Assembly: GCA_031267715.1 (NCBI GenBank)
Contig: JAIRYQ010000002.1
Location: 124,001-188,000, forward strand
Direction: 5' to 3'
DNA from: Candidatus Endomicrobiellum glyptotermitis
GTDB taxonomy: Bacteria; Elusimicrobiota; Endomicrobiia; Endomicrobiales; Endomicrobiaceae
DNA: 64,000 bases
In this document: piece by piece, positions 1 through 10,323 of the stretch
How the letters are laid out: the number at the start of each line of letters is the position of its first letter
How positions within the stretch are numbered: position 1 is the stretch's first letter
The notes under the pieces: model-generated
Told to the model about the DNA's origin: nothing
Seen by the model: only the letters and a program-made list of their open reading frames with translations
The model's database searches: none
Program-made: the position numbers and the translations under genes

Positions 1-65
1 AAGTTTTTTAGTTTTATTTTTTTGATATTTCTTTTCGTAGTTCTTATTGTTTTTTTTGTGAATGT

Positions 66-95
66 AAAAAACTTACATACATATATGTGTATGTA
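66..95 (-). terminator. Hairpin with T tract, possible terminator
   Basis: On the minus strand, TACATAC (80-74 side) pairs with GTATGTA across an 8-nt loop. After two bases a run of six T follows. The position, past leuD and the membrane-protein remnant, suits the end of that transcript. The stem is short and AT-rich, so this is only a possible intrinsic terminator. Confidence 0.35.
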
Positions 96-300
96 TAACA
101 AAAAAAACTCTATAGAGCATCATAGGAGACAACCTCGCGCCAAATTTAGATAACAACACTCCCCCCAACACAAAAATAATACCCGCCCAACTAAAACCAA
201 ATCATCCATCTGCAAACCTAAAATAAACGCAAGAAACGCAAAAAAAAACAACACACAAACACACACAGCACAAATACCTACCACTTCTATATATTAATAT
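73..300 (-). pseudogene. Remnant of a membrane protein gene downstream of leuD
   Basis: Two overlapping minus-strand frames read like membrane protein. One is open from about 290 to 120 and gives a very hydrophobic stretch ending in FAFLAFILGLQMDDLV. The other is open from about 201 to 73 and gives FGFSWAGIIFVLGGVLLSKF followed by GARLSPMML. A single frameshift near 200 would join them. No start codon with a ribosome site is visible, and the fused piece is far too short for a permease. The second block resembles the last helix of EamA-type transporters, but only loosely. The most likely reading is a decayed gene end. Confidence 0.3.
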
Positions 301-370
301 ACAAATGCGTGATGCGTGTGCTGCTTTAGCTATCTCGGACTCTTTTTTATTTTTTTGTATCCGTCATTTT

Positions 371-859
371 TTATTTTATATACTTCAAAAGTCCTCCGGA
401 TTTTATAATTTCTTGCATAAATTCTGGAAAAGGTTGTGATTTATAGATTTTATTTTTTGTTATGTCTCTAATGATACCCTGATTTAGGTTTATTTCTATT
501 ATATCGCTATTGTTTATGGCTTTTACGGCTTCTGTTGATTCTAAAATAGGAAGCCCTATGTTTATTGAGTTTCTAAAAAATATTCTTGCAAAGGAATTAG
601 CTATCACAGCTGAAACGCCAGCTGCTTTAATTGCTATGGGAGCGTGCTCTCTTGAAGATCCGCATCCAAAATTATTTTCCGCAACTATAATGTCTCCTTG
701 TTTAACATTTTTTACAAAATTTTTGTCTATATCTTCCATACAATATTTTGCAAGTATAGCAGCTTCTGTTGTATTCAAGTACCTTGCAGGTATTATCTCA
801 TCTGTGTTTATGTTTGAACCATACTTATGAACTTTTCCTCTTAGAATCATTTCAGACAC
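371..859 (-). CDS. leuD: 3-isopropylmalate dehydratase small subunit (LeuD)
   Basis: 162-aa small subunit that completes the swivel domain of isopropylmalate isomerase with LeuC. The enzyme converts 2-isopropylmalate to 3-isopropylmalate in leucine synthesis. The family signature [10 protein letters not shown] is at residues 65-74, and the length is normal for the short bacterial/archaeal type of LeuD. The start is GTG, preceded by GGGAG at proper spacing; an in-frame ATG three codons later is the alternative. It is the last gene of leuA-leuC-leuD, with a 126-nt gap after leuC. No leuB (isopropylmalate dehydrogenase) follows before the window edge, so it would have to lie elsewhere. Confidence 0.93.
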   Translation of the reverse strand: MSEMILRGKVHKYGSNINTDEIIPARYLNTTEAAILAKYCMEDIDKNFVKNVKQGDIIVAENNFGCGSSREHAPIAIKAAGVSAVIANSFARIFFRNSINIGLPILESTEAVKAINNSDIIEINLNQGIIRDITKNKIYKSQPFPEFMQEIIKSGGLLKYIK

Positions 860-985
860 ATTTTCTCCCGTTTCTTTTTTAATTTATTTTTAATTTATTT
901 TTTAATCAGGGAACATTTACTTAAAAATGTTCCCTATAGTTTAAAAGAGTACATTTTATACACCCATACAATACGATAAATATTC

Positions 986-2248
986 TTATATCATGTCCGG
1001 TGTAGCAATATATCCTTTTATTGAACTTGCTGCCGCTACCGCAGGACTTGCTAGAAATAATTGTGATTTGATATGTCCCATTCTCCCCACAAAATTTCTG
1101 TTTGTAGTTGAAACACATTTTTCGCCTGAAGCTAGTATCCCCATATGTCCACCGAGACAAGGTCCACATGTTGGAGCCGAAATTATGGCTCCGGCATCTG
1201 TAAATATTTTAAGCAGTCCTTCGTTTAAAGCTTGGGAGTAAACCTCTGGTGTTGCAGGGATTATAATGGTTCTAATATTTGAATTTATTTTTTTACCTCT
1301 TTTTATGATTGACGCGGCAATTCTCAAGTCTTCAATTCTACCGTTAGTACAAGAACCTATTACTACTTGGTCTATATAAGTTTTTTTGATATTTTTTACA
1401 GCTTTTGTATTGGATGGTAAAAAAGGCATTGAAACTTGGGGTAGAATTTTACTGCAGTCTATTTCAATTGTTTTTATATATTTGGCATCTTTATCGCTTG
1501 TATAAAATTTATAATTTTTTTGCCTTCTTTCTGCCATATATTCTTCTGTTATTTCGTCAGGTATAAATATACCGCTTTTACCGCCTGCTTCTATAGCCAT
1601 ATTCGCTATTGTAAATCTGTTTGCCATTGTAAGTTTTTTACACAAAGGACCTGTAAATTCCATTGAATTATAAAGTGCCCCATCAACACCGATAAGACCA
1701 ATTATATAAAGGATAATATCCTTACCACTCACCCACTTGCCTAACTTTCCTTTTAAAATAAATTTAATTGAATTAGGGACCTTTAACCATATCTTTCCAG
1801 TTGCCATTGCAGCTGCGACATCTGTTGAACCTACTCCCGTTGAAAAGGCACCTAAAGCTCCATAAGTGCACGTATGAGAATCTGCACCTATAATAACTTC
1901 TCCTGACGCTATAATTCCTTTCTCAGGAAGAAGTACATGCTCCACACCAACGTTTCCGCCTTCATAATAATGCTTTATTTTTTGTTCTTTTGCGAACTCC
2001 CTTACAAACTTAATGTGTTCTGCACTTAAAATATCCTTATTTGGCGTAAAGTGATCCATAACTAAAACCAATCTATTTCTATTAAAAATTTTTTTTGTTC
2101 CAATTTTTCTGAATTCTTTTATTGCCAAGGGTGCTGTAACATCGTTTGAAAGCACTATATCAACCTTAGGCTCTACGAATTCACCAGCCTTAACAACTTT
2201 CTTACCGCAATGTTCTGCTAATATTTTTTCTGTAATAGTACTACCCAT
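986..2248 (-). CDS. leuC: 3-isopropylmalate dehydratase large subunit (LeuC)
   Basis: 420-aa aconitase-family subunit that carries the [4Fe-4S] cluster of isopropylmalate isomerase. The three cluster ligands are visible as C300 in [10 protein letters not shown] and C361/C364 in PTCGPCLGG. The substrate-loop block [20 protein letters not shown] is near residue 121. The length matches the shorter prokaryotic LeuC/HacA branch. The ATG start overlaps the end of leuA by 8 nt and has GAGG upstream, which indicates translational coupling. Homoaconitase is a possible alternative substrate assignment, but the leuA neighbour favours leucine synthesis. Confidence 0.93.
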   Translation of the reverse strand: MGSTITEKILAEHCGKKVVKAGEFVEPKVDIVLSNDVTAPLAIKEFRKIGTKKIFNRNRLVLVMDHFTPNKDILSAEHIKFVREFAKEQKIKHYYEGGNVGVEHVLLPEKGIIASGEVIIGADSHTCTYGALGAFSTGVGSTDVAAAMATGKIWLKVPNSIKFILKGKLGKWVSGKDIILYIIGLIGVDGALYNSMEFTGPLCKKLTMANRFTIANMAIEAGGKSGIFIPDEITEEYMAERRQKNYKFYTSDKDAKYIKTIEIDCSKILPQVSMPFLPSNTKAVKNIKKTYIDQVVIGSCTNGRIEDLRIAASIIKRGKKINSNIRTIIIPATPEVYSQALNEGLLKIFTDAGAIISAPTCGPCLGGHMGILASGEKCVSTTNRNFVGRMGHIKSQLFLASPAVAAASSIKGYIATPDMI

Positions 2249-3818
2249 TTATTTCCTCTTTCTTGTTATTGTTATCATACGACTTTGCTTTATTGATTGC
2301 TTGTATATAAGCCTTTGCACTTGCTTCAACTATATCAGTTGAGGTTCCTTTACCAGAATATATAACTCCTTTATACTCTACTTTTAATATAACCTCACCG
2401 AGAGCATCTTCACCCGAGGAAATTGCGCGCAATAAAAAGTCTGTAAATTTAATATTCATGCCTATTATTTTGTCTATCGCTTTATACACTGCGTCAACGG
2501 GACCTGAACCATAAGCCGTCTCGCGAAAAATGATTGGTTTTGTTTTTTTACTATCACTATTTTTTAGTATTTCTACAGTAGCTGCAGGTATTATTTTGCT
2601 GCCTGCAGTAGCACTTAAGTAACCTAAAACAAAAATCTCTTTTCCAGAAGCAGCGTCTTCCTCCTCTACTAAAGCAATTATATCTTCATCAAAAATTGTT
2701 TTCTTTTTGTCAGCTAGAGCTTTAAATTTCTCAAAAATCTGTTCTAAGGTTTTACTTTTTTCTAATTTGAAACCTATATCTTTAATTCTTTTAAAGAGTG
2801 CGTGTTTGCCAGAATGTTTACCCAAAATCAACGAGCTCCCAGGTACACCTACATCGGTGGGACTCATAATTTCGTAAGTTTCTCTATCTTTTAGGATTCC
2901 ATCTTGATGAACTCCGGATTCATGAGCAAAAGCGTTTGCTCCTACGATAGCCTTGTTTACCTGTACTGAAATACCTGTCAATCTTGAAACAAGTTTACTC
3001 GTGTTATATATTTCATTTGTCTTAATTGAATGCTTTAAATTATAATACCTAGACCTTACTTTTAGTATCATTGCGAGCTCTTCAAGAGAGGCATTACCTG
3101 CACGCTCTCCTATGCCGTTGATTGTGCATTCAATTTGCCTTGCTCCATTTTCTATGGCAGATAAAGAATTTGCGACTGCAAGGCCTAGATCATTATGACA
3201 ATGAATACTTATAATCGCTTTATTAATATTAGCAACTCTTTTTTTAATTTCAGCTATTTTTTCTCCGAATTCAATGGGGAGAGAATAACCTACTGTATCA
3301 GGAATATTTATAGTGGTTGCACCAACATCTATAGCAGCCTCGATAATTTTGCATAAGAAATCCATATTTGATCTTCCTGCATCCTCAGCGGAAAATTCTA
3401 TATCTCTACATAAACTCTTAGCATGTTTAATGGCTTTCACAGCCATGTCTAACACCTGCTCTCTGGTTTTACCTAATTTTTTTTCTATATGTAAGTCAGA
3501 GGTTGCCAAGAATATATGTATTCTTGGTTTCTTGGCGTATTTTACAGCATTCCAACATGCATTGATATCTTTCTCAGAGGCTCTGCATAACCCTGCGATC
3601 GAAGCTGTTTTGATCTGTTGTGATATGGTTTTTACAGATTCAAAATCACCCTGGCTAGAAATGGGAAACCCCGCTTCAATAACATCCACGCCCAAAACTG
3701 CAAGTTGATCTGCAACTAGTAGTTTTTCTTTTAAATTCATACTTGCACCCGGAGATTGTTCCCCATCTCTTAATGTCGTGTCAAAAAAGACCAATTTATC
3801 TTTATTGTCTTTATTCAT
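2241..3818 (-). CDS. leuA: 2-isopropylmalate synthase (LeuA)
   Basis: 525-aa enzyme for the first committed step of leucine synthesis, condensing acetyl-CoA with 2-oxoisovalerate. The HMGL-like TIM barrel shows [12 protein letters not shown] at residues 13-24 and the metal-binding HCHND at 206-210. The C-terminal third is the LeuA regulatory domain (for example [13 protein letters not shown]), so leucine feedback inhibition is expected. It starts the leuACD operon, has a TTGAGA-17-TATAAT promoter about 80 nt upstream and overlaps leuC. The ribosome site is weak: an A-rich stretch precedes the ATG. Confidence 0.95.
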   Translation of the reverse strand: MNKDNKDKLVFFDTTLRDGEQSPGASMNLKEKLLVADQLAVLGVDVIEAGFPISSQGDFESVKTISQQIKTASIAGLCRASEKDINACWNAVKYAKKPRIHIFLATSDLHIEKKLGKTREQVLDMAVKAIKHAKSLCRDIEFSAEDAGRSNMDFLCKIIEAAIDVGATTINIPDTVGYSLPIEFGEKIAEIKKRVANINKAIISIHCHNDLGLAVANSLSAIENGARQIECTINGIGERAGNASLEELAMILKVRSRYYNLKHSIKTNEIYNTSKLVSRLTGISVQVNKAIVGANAFAHESGVHQDGILKDRETYEIMSPTDVGVPGSSLILGKHSGKHALFKRIKDIGFKLEKSKTLEQIFEKFKALADKKKTIFDEDIIALVEEEDAASGKEIFVLGYLSATAGSKIIPAATVEILKNSDSKKTKPIIFRETAYGSGPVDAVYKAIDKIIGMNIKFTDFLLRAISSGEDALGEVILKVEYKGVIYSGKGTSTDIVEASAKAYIQAINKAKSYDNNNKKEEING

Positions 3819-3901
3819 TTTTTTTTCTGTAAATTCATTTCTACCGTATTTTAAGAGACTTTAAGTTAACCATTACTAAGCAATATTTCCAAGTTATTAC
3901 C

Positions 3902-3930
3902 ATTATATTATATATTTCAGACCCTCTCAA
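3902..3930 (-). promoter_or_regulatory. Sigma70-type promoter of leuACD
   Basis: On the minus strand, TTGAGA (3930-3925) and a perfect TATAAT (3907-3902) are separated by exactly 17 nt. Transcription would begin near 3895, leaving a leader of about 77 nt before leuA. The leader contains two mini-ORFs, 3841-3873 ([10 protein letters not shown]) and 3815-3838 (MNLQKKK); the stop codon of the second overlaps the leuA ATG. Confidence 0.6.
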
Positions 3931-5016
3931 CATAACCACATGTATATACAACATATATTGTGTTATTATATGTTAGATTGTGTTATTTTTCAATGTGTAA
4001 ACAAAAACATAAGCATGTTTGTGTATAATCGTTACAAAATAAGTACTGAGTAATCTATCGCCTTGCGCGCCACCCGTAAACCACAGAAAAATTTATATTC
4101 TCTATATAGAGAAGGTGAAATGCTTCTTTTTAAACTTTGAGAGCAATTTTTCTTGAAGAAAAAGCATTCGCCATAAGAGGAGTCAATTTTGGAAGACAGA
4201 AATTAGTAATTAAAGGGCTTGTTATTCTAAATTTGCCTTCCTCTCTCTCCGCTGGATATACGTAAATATATAAATCTTGCTAAAATCTTGTTATTTTTTT
4301 TCCGGGAAAGACACTTCATTTACAGTAACCAGATTTAAGTGCCCTTGCTGAAGTAGTTCCTAAAACTAGGATGATTCTTTCATTATTATATTCGCTTATT
4401 TATATACAGCCAGAGATTTATAGTTTTTGTATCTGTTTTATCCATAGAAAACTTTTTTAGGAATATATGTAGCTATTTAATTTTACATTAAATCAGTTTA
4501 TAGGCTTAAAAAAAAAGTTTCACATCCTCCTAACGTGACAGTTACAAAGCGACAATGTTTGCGTTTCAAAGAGTCTTTAAAATATTTCCAGTAAAAATGA
4601 AGAACTGCTGTGAAAACTGCAACAGCTCATAAGTTTTTAGCACAAACCACTTAATATTTTAATATCTTCGTTTGTCAAAATCCAATAACTTACGTAAGAT
4701 TTTATTTTTCTTTTTTATATAATGGGGTGGGGTGGGTAGTGACACCAGTATATCATATCTCTCTAAAAACCCTAAAAATTTTCGAGGTTATTAAATTTAG
4801 TATGTTTTCTCATGTTTTGATATTACTTTATACTCGTGATCATTATCATTTTTAAAGTATATTTTTTACATTTTTGGCAAGGGTCTAGGAACAGCATAGC
4901 AGTTCTACTTTCTCTCAACTCTGTTTTAATTGATTTTTGAGCAATTAGTTCTTTGGAATTTTGTGGCAATAACTATTTAAAAGGCCATTGTCTGCATGCA
5001 TTATGTATTATATCCG
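3931..5016. other. Long spacer with no intact gene
   Basis: About 1.1 kb without a convincing gene. On the plus strand, 4134-4263 stays open for roughly 42 codons and includes AFAIRGVNFGRQKLVIKGLV, which may be a relic of coding sequence. The opposite strand is also open there, so direction is uncertain. A G-rich stretch, GGGGTGGGGTGGG, lies at 4724-4736. I see no tRNA, repeat or recognisable domain. The spacer resembles the other eroded gaps in the window. Confidence 0.4.
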
Positions 5017-6369
5017 TTATTCATATGTAATCCTCTCAACTTTTGTTCCTGGATAATAATAGCTTAGTATTTGTATATAAGTTTTTCCCTTATCTGCCAT
5101 ATTTTTTGCACCCCATTGACATAAGCCTACTTTATGCCCCCATCCTTCACCTTTAAAATAAAATTTTTTACCATCTGTTTTTATGGAATTCAAACTGTGA
5201 CTTTTTATTTGCCATGCGTCTACTAAAAGTCTAAACTTATATGCATTTATCAAAGTTTTTCCATTAGAGTGTAATATTTCTAGCTCTTTTGCGGTGCCTG
5301 TGGATGTCTTTTCTTTGACTTTAATATTTTTAATTTTTCCTATATTTCCTATGTTGTTATTTAAAAGCCTTTTTCTTATGAGAATTTCATCTATATTACT
5401 TTCCCATTTTGCATAGGGGCTGTTGTAGTGACAATAGCTACACTCTATACCTTTCAAGTAAGGAGGCGTATTTTTCCAATTCCATATATATTTTGGGTCT
5501 TCTGTGTGTCCTCCACAGTTTGCATGAAAAACAGTTTGAGCAAGTTTTCCATCATAAACTAAAACTTCACATTGAGTTTTCAAAATCGCTTTGTTGCACG
5601 AATCGGCTTCAACTTTCATCCCACCGTAAACTTGACAATGAGTTGTAGAACAAATGTAAAAACTTTGATCAGCATCGGAATGTTTATTTGAATTCGCAAT
5701 AGAATAAGTTCTACTTATTACAGCTTGAGTTTTTAACGCTTCCATGTCCCAACCAGATCCTACCTCTTTAGGTAGAACTCCTTTTAAGTAATCTTCGACA
5801 GATAAGACATTAATAACATTCATTTTGTTTCTTGTTTTTTTTACTATCAAATATCCTCTATAAGGTTTTGAATCAGCAAAAATTACACCATCCAAAGCTT
5901 CTATCCTTAAAGGTGGGGATAAGATGTGTTTTCCCAAACAAACATCTTTTTCAGAAGAGGAGATTTTAACTTCACCTTTAGTAAGTTTTAATTTTCTGTT
6001 TGATGCATCAGATACAAAAAAATCCTTGGAGCTCCCTGTTGTAAAAGCAGGAGTATTAAGTATTATACCCACGTTTACAGTTTTTTTAGTTGAGCCTAGC
6101 TCACATGCACATAAACTACTGTGTGTAAGTAGTAAGATGGTTAATATCACGAAGAATATATAAATATGTGCATTAAAATATTCTACTAAGATTTTTAATA
6201 GGTATTTAACTATTTTGTACACATATTTTTTTATGGAAAGTAATTTTGTGAGATAGGTGGTGATAATAGACAAAAATATAAAATTCAAAAAGCTATTCAT
6301 GATTGTAGACACGACGCTACTTTGTTGAATTTGTTTTTTCAGCAGTAAACTGACATTTTGTTTTACCAT
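5017..6369 (-). CDS. SpoIID/LytB domain protein, probable peptidoglycan hydrolase
   Basis: About 450-aa protein of the SpoIID/LytB family, whose studied member cleaves glycan strands as a lytic transglycosylase. The catalytic-region block VEDYLKGVLPKEVGSGW is present, including the Glu of LPKEVG, followed by TQAVISRTYSIAN. Later come YGGMKVEADSCNKAI, FHANCGGHTEDP and the closing GWGHKVGLCQWGAKNMA. Two hydrophobic stretches occur in the first 100 residues, the second (FVILTILLLTHSSLCAC) like a signal peptide, so the product is probably exported or anchored. I prefer the ATG at 6369, which has GGGGT upstream; a GTG at 6399 would add 10 residues. The N-terminal extension before the second hydrophobic segment is unusual. 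Its target in this non-sporulating background is unknown. Confidence 0.8.
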   Translation of the reverse strand: MVKQNVSLLLKKQIQQSSVVSTIMNSFLNFIFLSIITTYLTKLLSIKKYVYKIVKYLLKILVEYFNAHIYIFFVILTILLLTHSSLCACELGSTKKTVNVGIILNTPAFTTGSSKDFFVSDASNRKLKLTKGEVKISSSEKDVCLGKHILSPPLRIEALDGVIFADSKPYRGYLIVKKTRNKMNVINVLSVEDYLKGVLPKEVGSGWDMEALKTQAVISRTYSIANSNKHSDADQSFYICSTTHCQVYGGMKVEADSCNKAILKTQCEVLVYDGKLAQTVFHANCGGHTEDPKYIWNWKNTPPYLKGIECSYCHYNSPYAKWESNIDEILIRKRLLNNNIGNIGKIKNIKVKEKTSTGTAKELEILHSNGKTLINAYKFRLLVDAWQIKSHSLNSIKTDGKKFYFKGEGWGHKVGLCQWGAKNMADKGKTYIQILSYYYPGTKVERITYE

Positions 6370-6399
6370 GTTCTTACCCCACATCTTTCTATGATGCAC

Positions 6400-6766
6400 A
6401 TCTTCTATTACTGAGTTTTATCGTTTACTTATTTTATACTTAATATCTACCTATATTCCCTATATATATGTGATTTTATTATAGTCACAGCTAAAATTGA
6501 TGGTAGTTCATTCTACTACTTATTACTTATCATGGTTCTGATAAAGGCTCGAAAAAATCCAAGTCTGTTTTTCTTCGCAAATATTGCTGTTTTTCAATTT
6601 TCATTTTTCTAGTGTTAATCTAAAATCTACAACGCTCATTTGCTTTTATTCAAATTCAATGACAAGAGAATAATTCGCGCAAAGTGAATGGTTATATCAG
6701 TTAATACATGTTCACAGTAATTAGCTTTATAAACTTTAATATAATCACTTTTACTTGGGTAAAGAA
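6400..6766. other. Spacer between ruvB and the SpoIID-like gene
   Basis: About 370 bases without a supported gene. The minus strand has a TATAAT hexamer near 6478-6483 but no good -35 at the right distance. It also has one short open stretch (MKIEKQQYLRRKTDLDFFE) that looks like chance or debris. No RNA gene or strong hairpin was seen. Confidence 0.35.
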
Positions 6767-7804
6767 CTAGAATCTATGGAATTCTTTTTTTTGAAAATTT
6801 TTCTGAGGATCAATCCCAATATGTTTATATCCAATTTCAGTAGCAATTCTACCTCTTGGAGTTTTTGCGATAAACCCTGATTTAATGAGATAGGGTTCAT
6901 ATATGTCAGCTATAGTATCAGATTCTTCTGATATAGCACTTGCTATGGTATCAATGCCTACAGGACCACCATTGAATTTCTCAATTACAACAGTAAGAAT
7001 TAATCTATCAATTTTGTCTAGTCCGGCACTGTCAACTTCTAAAGCGCTCAAAGCTTCTTTGGCTATTGTATAAGTAACTTTACCATCTTTTACTTCGGCA
7101 AAATCTCTTACCCTTTTTAGAAGTCTGTTTACTATCCTTGGGGTTCCCCTTGAGCGTTTTGCAATTTCTTCGCTTGCTTTTTCGTCAATAGTGATATTCA
7201 TTATCATGGCCGACCGATTAACTATTTGTGTAAGTTCTCTTGTGTCATAAAATGTTAGATGTTCTATGATTCCGAATCTATCTCTTAAAGGACTTGATAA
7301 AAGTCCAGCTCTTGTTGTTGCACCTACTAGTGTAAAACGAGGAACGGGTAATTTGATTGTTTTTGCAGAAGGACCCTGGCCTATTATAATATCGAGTTTG
7401 AAGTCTTCCATGACTGGATATAGAGATTCTTCTACAAGATGATTCATTCTATGTATCTCATCTATAAAAAATATGTCACCTTCAGAAAGATTTGTGAGTA
7501 TTGCCGCTAAATCCCCTATCCTTTCTAAGACAGGACCAGAGGTTATTCTTAAATTACATCCCATTTCTTTTGCAATTATATGAGAAAGAGTTGTTTTTCC
7601 AAGTCCCGGTGGAGCATAAAATAAACAATGATCCAAAACCTCGTGTCTTTTCTTGGAAGCTTCTATAAAAATTTTAAGATTGTTTTTAAGTTTTTTTTGC
7701 CCTATAAAATCATCAAGACTCTGAGGCCTTAAAGAATTCTCATTTTTATCTTCTTCAATATGTTGTTGTTTTGAAATTTCAGCAATTCTTTTAATTTCAT
7801 CCAT
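6767..7804 (-). CDS. ruvB: Holliday junction branch migration helicase RuvB
   Basis: 345-aa AAA+ motor that forms hexameric rings on DNA and, with RuvA, drives branch migration of Holliday junctions. Walker A is APPGLGKTT (64-72) and Walker B with sensor is FIDEIHRM (113-120). The [18 protein letters not shown] block and the C-terminal winged helix ([16 protein letters not shown]) are present. The length is normal. It is the last gene of yebC-ruvC-ruvA-ruvB, 67 nt after ruvA. It ends with a lysine- and phenylalanine-rich tail. Confidence 0.97.
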   Translation of the reverse strand: MDEIKRIAEISKQQHIEEDKNENSLRPQSLDDFIGQKKLKNNLKIFIEASKKRHEVLDHCLFYAPPGLGKTTLSHIIAKEMGCNLRITSGPVLERIGDLAAILTNLSEGDIFFIDEIHRMNHLVEESLYPVMEDFKLDIIIGQGPSAKTIKLPVPRFTLVGATTRAGLLSSPLRDRFGIIEHLTFYDTRELTQIVNRSAMIMNITIDEKASEEIAKRSRGTPRIVNRLLKRVRDFAEVKDGKVTYTIAKEALSALEVDSAGLDKIDRLILTVVIEKFNGGPVGIDTIASAISEESDTIADIYEPYLIKSGFIAKTPRGRIATEIGYKHIGIDPQKNFQKKEFHRF

Positions 7805-7871
7805 TTTTTTAACCTTTATTTGTGCAGTATAATTTTATGGACTTTTTTTACATAATTAAATTAAAAATGCT

Positions 7872-8492
7872 TTACATGTATCGCAATGATTTTCTTATCA
7901 AATCTTCCAAAGTAGCATTATTACCACATTGCTCATAGGCAGCGTTTACTGCATTTTTTGCTTGTTGTTCTTTATATCCCAAAGACATGAGGCTTGCTAT
8001 GGTCTCTAAAATTATCGTACTTCCACTTATATCTATCTCTATCTTTTCATCATCCCCATTTAAGGCATTTATTGTAGATATTTTGTCATTCAAAGCAGTG
8101 ATAAGCTTGTCGGAAGTTTTTTTTGTAAAACCAAATATTTTATTTAGCATTGAAAAATTTTTTGAAGTTATTGCAGTTTTAAAATCCCTGAAAGACATAG
8201 AAACCTTATTCATATATTCTAGAGCTTTTTTTGCGCCAGTTCCTGGAACCTTTTCCTTTATAAGTAAATACATCTCCCTTTCTTCTTTTGTTAGAAACCC
8301 ATATAGATAAACAGGTCCGCCATACATTCCTGATGTATTTTCAACAATGTATATTTTTACTAGGTTACCAATTGTTGGAAACCTAGAAAGATTAGAAAAT
8401 GGAACTGATATACTGTAACCTATTCCGTTTATTTCAAGAGTTATAGCTCCCTTTGATTTTGAGTTAAAAATCCCGTATAAATAATCTATCAT
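7872..8492 (-). CDS. ruvA: Holliday junction DNA-binding subunit RuvA
   Basis: About 206-aa junction-binding subunit that loads RuvB. The N-terminal OB domain reads MIDYLYGIFNSK...ITLEINGIGYSISVP. The middle helix-hairpin-helix region follows (KEKVPGTGAKKALEYM), and the last 50 residues form the RuvB-contacting domain (IASLMSLGYKEQQAKNAV). The ATG at 8492 is the natural start; a TTG two codons upstream is less likely. It sits between ruvC and ruvB with short gaps, the standard order. The first hairpin region is more diverged than in model species. Confidence 0.93.
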   Translation of the reverse strand: MIDYLYGIFNSKSKGAITLEINGIGYSISVPFSNLSRFPTIGNLVKIYIVENTSGMYGGPVYLYGFLTKEEREMYLLIKEKVPGTGAKKALEYMNKVSMSFRDFKTAITSKNFSMLNKIFGFTKKTSDKLITALNDKISTINALNGDDEKIEIDISGSTIILETIASLMSLGYKEQQAKNAVNAAYEQCGNNATLEDLIRKSLRYM

Positions 8493-8560
8493 TAACAATT
8501 CCCAAAAAATGTGTAAATAAAGCTATAAGATTGGAACACAGCAAATGCAGCTTTATTGTT

Positions 8561-9031
8561 TTATACACTACTAATATGGCACATCGCTATTGCCAATGCA
8601 TCTGCAGCATCGTCAGGAGTTGGTATATTTTTAAGTCTTAAAAGAATTTTTACCATATATTGAATCTGACACTTACCTGCTGACCCATATCCTGTTACTG
8701 CCACCTTTACAAGTCTGGGGTTGTACTCAAAAAGCGGTATCTTATTTAAAGATGTCGTCAAAATAATAGCACCTCTTGCTTGTCCAAGAGACACAATACT
8801 TTTTGATGCTTTTAAAAAAAACAACTCTTCTATAGCAACGGCATTAGGTTTATACTTACTTATAATAAACTGAAGATCTATATTAATGCTTTGAAGTCTT
8901 TGTATCAGAGGCACAGAGTGTGTTGTTTTTATACAGCCGTACTCTATGAGATCAATCTTGTCTCTAGAAAACGTCTCAACAACCCCCCAACCAGTAACAG
9001 AAAGACCAGGGTCAATTCCGAGTACTATCAT
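8561..9031 (-). CDS. ruvC: Crossover junction endodeoxyribonuclease RuvC
   Basis: About 156-aa RNase H-fold resolvase that cuts Holliday junctions. The first catalytic Asp is in IVLGIDPGLSVTGWGV, the Glu is in AVAIEELFF, and the C-terminal acidic pair is in PDDAADALAIAMCH. The family length is about 160-180 aa, so this is complete. The ATG at 9031 immediately precedes the conserved VLGIDPG block. A TTG start five codons upstream is possible but less likely. It lies between yebC and ruvA. Confidence 0.95.
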   Translation of the reverse strand: MIVLGIDPGLSVTGWGVVETFSRDKIDLIEYGCIKTTHSVPLIQRLQSINIDLQFIISKYKPNAVAIEELFFLKASKSIVSLGQARGAIILTTSLNKIPLFEYNPRLVKVAVTGYGSAGKCQIQYMVKILLRLKNIPTPDDAADALAIAMCHISSV

Positions 9032-9073
9032 TCTAATACATATCAATTATATTCATATACCACTCAGATATAG

Positions 9074-9832
9074 TTAAACTCTTAGTTTTTTCATATCATC
9101 GCTGGGAATGTCAAAATTTGAATAGACATTTTTAACATCATCATGTTCTTCTAGGACATCTATGAGATTTAGCATGTGTATTGCATCTCTACCTGAAAGG
9201 GAAATATAAGTTTGAGGGATCATGGTAACTTCAGCCGATGAAATAAGTACATTTTTTTCTTCTAAATTACTTTTTACATCCTCAAAAATTGAAGGGGAAG
9301 TGATAATTTCATACACGTCACTATCCGCTTCGGCTTTAAAATCTTCCGCTCCCGCTTCTAGAACGGTATTCATTATAATTTCTTCATCTTTTATTGAGGA
9401 TTTGCTAATGGTTATATAACCTTTTCTGTCAAACATCCAACCTACACATCCAATTTCAGCAAGATTACCATTATGTTTCGAAAAAATTTTTCTTATATCT
9501 GAAGCCGTTCTATTTTTATTGTCAGTTGTTGCCTCGACAATTAATGCTACTCCAGAAGGACCATATCCTTCGTAAATCATTTCCTCATAAATGGCACCCG
9601 GCAACTCGCCTGTACCCCTCTGTATGGCCTTTTTTATATTATCCAGAGGCATATTTGCTTCCTTAGCATCTTCTATAGCTTTTCTTAGGCGCGTATTATT
9701 TTCAATTTGTGGTCCACTTTCTTTGGCTGCAACCACAATTTCTCTGATAATTTTTGTAAAAATCTTACCTTTTTTGGCATCTGTTACGGCTTTTTTGTGC
9801 TTAATACTAGCCCACTTACTGTGACCTGACAT
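9074..9832 (-). CDS. yebC: YebC/PmpR-family regulatory protein
   Basis: 252-aa YebC/PmpR/TACO1 family protein. The N-terminus MSGHSKWASIKHKKAVTDAK is diagnostic, followed by IREIVVAAKESG and GYGPSGVALIVEATTDNKNR. Members have been described as transcription regulators and, more recently, as ribosome-associated translation factors; the sequence cannot decide between these. It is first in yebC-ruvC-ruvA-ruvB, a widely conserved order that probably reflects co-transcription rather than a shared reaction. Length and architecture are ordinary. Confidence 0.93.
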   Translation of the reverse strand: MSGHSKWASIKHKKAVTDAKKGKIFTKIIREIVVAAKESGPQIENNTRLRKAIEDAKEANMPLDNIKKAIQRGTGELPGAIYEEMIYEGYGPSGVALIVEATTDNKNRTASDIRKIFSKHNGNLAEIGCVGWMFDRKGYITISKSSIKDEEIIMNTVLEAGAEDFKAEADSDVYEIITSPSIFEDVKSNLEEKNVLISSAEVTMIPQTYISLSGRDAIHMLNLIDVLEEHDDVKNVYSNFDIPSDDMKKLRV

Positions 9833-9885
9833 ATTTTATTCCTTAGCTCATAACTTATTCTAATAATACAAAAAAGTACAATAGG

Positions 9886-10323
9886 TTATATTTTTTTACG
9901 TCTGAGACCTAGGTCGGATTTTAGGTCAATCGCAGATTTTTTAAGTTGAGATTCTATGTTTGTAGACATACACATAAATTCTTTTCTTTTCTTTTTCATA
10001 TCATTTGCAAGCTTTATCGCTTCCTTAATTTTTTTCATTCTTTCTCTGTCAGACTGCACCGCAAACTCAGCCACTACATTAACACTATTATTTGCAATTT
10101 CCACAAAACCACCACTAATAATGATTTTTTTTATATCCTTAATAGTATTAATTGTTATTTCACCGCTATTTAATATTGTTACAATATTTGTGTGCCCTGG
10201 TAACACCGTAATCATACCGCTTGTAGTTGAAAAAAGAACTGATATTACCTCTTCCTTAAATATGATGCCTTCCGGTGACAAAATTTCTATTTTAAATTTA
10301 TTCATATTTTTCTTATTTATCAT
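9886..10323 (-). CDS. atpC: ATP synthase F1 subunit epsilon
   Basis: 145-aa epsilon subunit of the F1 central stalk, which couples rotor to catalytic head and can inhibit ATP hydrolysis. The N-terminal beta sandwich shows FKIEILSPEGIIFKEEV and MITVLPGHTNIVTIL. The C-terminal helical hairpin is rich in Lys and Arg. Start choice is open between ATG 10323 and ATG 10305; neither has a good ribosome site. It is the last gene of the atp operon and is separated from atpD by 139 nt, more than usual, with no ORF in the gap. Confidence 0.9.
   Translation of the reverse strand: MINKKNMNKFKIEILSPEGIIFKEEVISVLFSTTSGMITVLPGHTNIVTILNSGEITINTIKDIKKIIISGGFVEIANNSVNVVAEFAVQSDRERMKKIKEAIKLANDMKKKRKEFMCMSTNIESQLKKSAIDLKSDLGLRRKKI

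Noticed and set aside
4724-4736. G-rich stretch as a G-quadruplex
   Set aside because: Only three G runs are present; a fourth is needed for a standard quadruplex.
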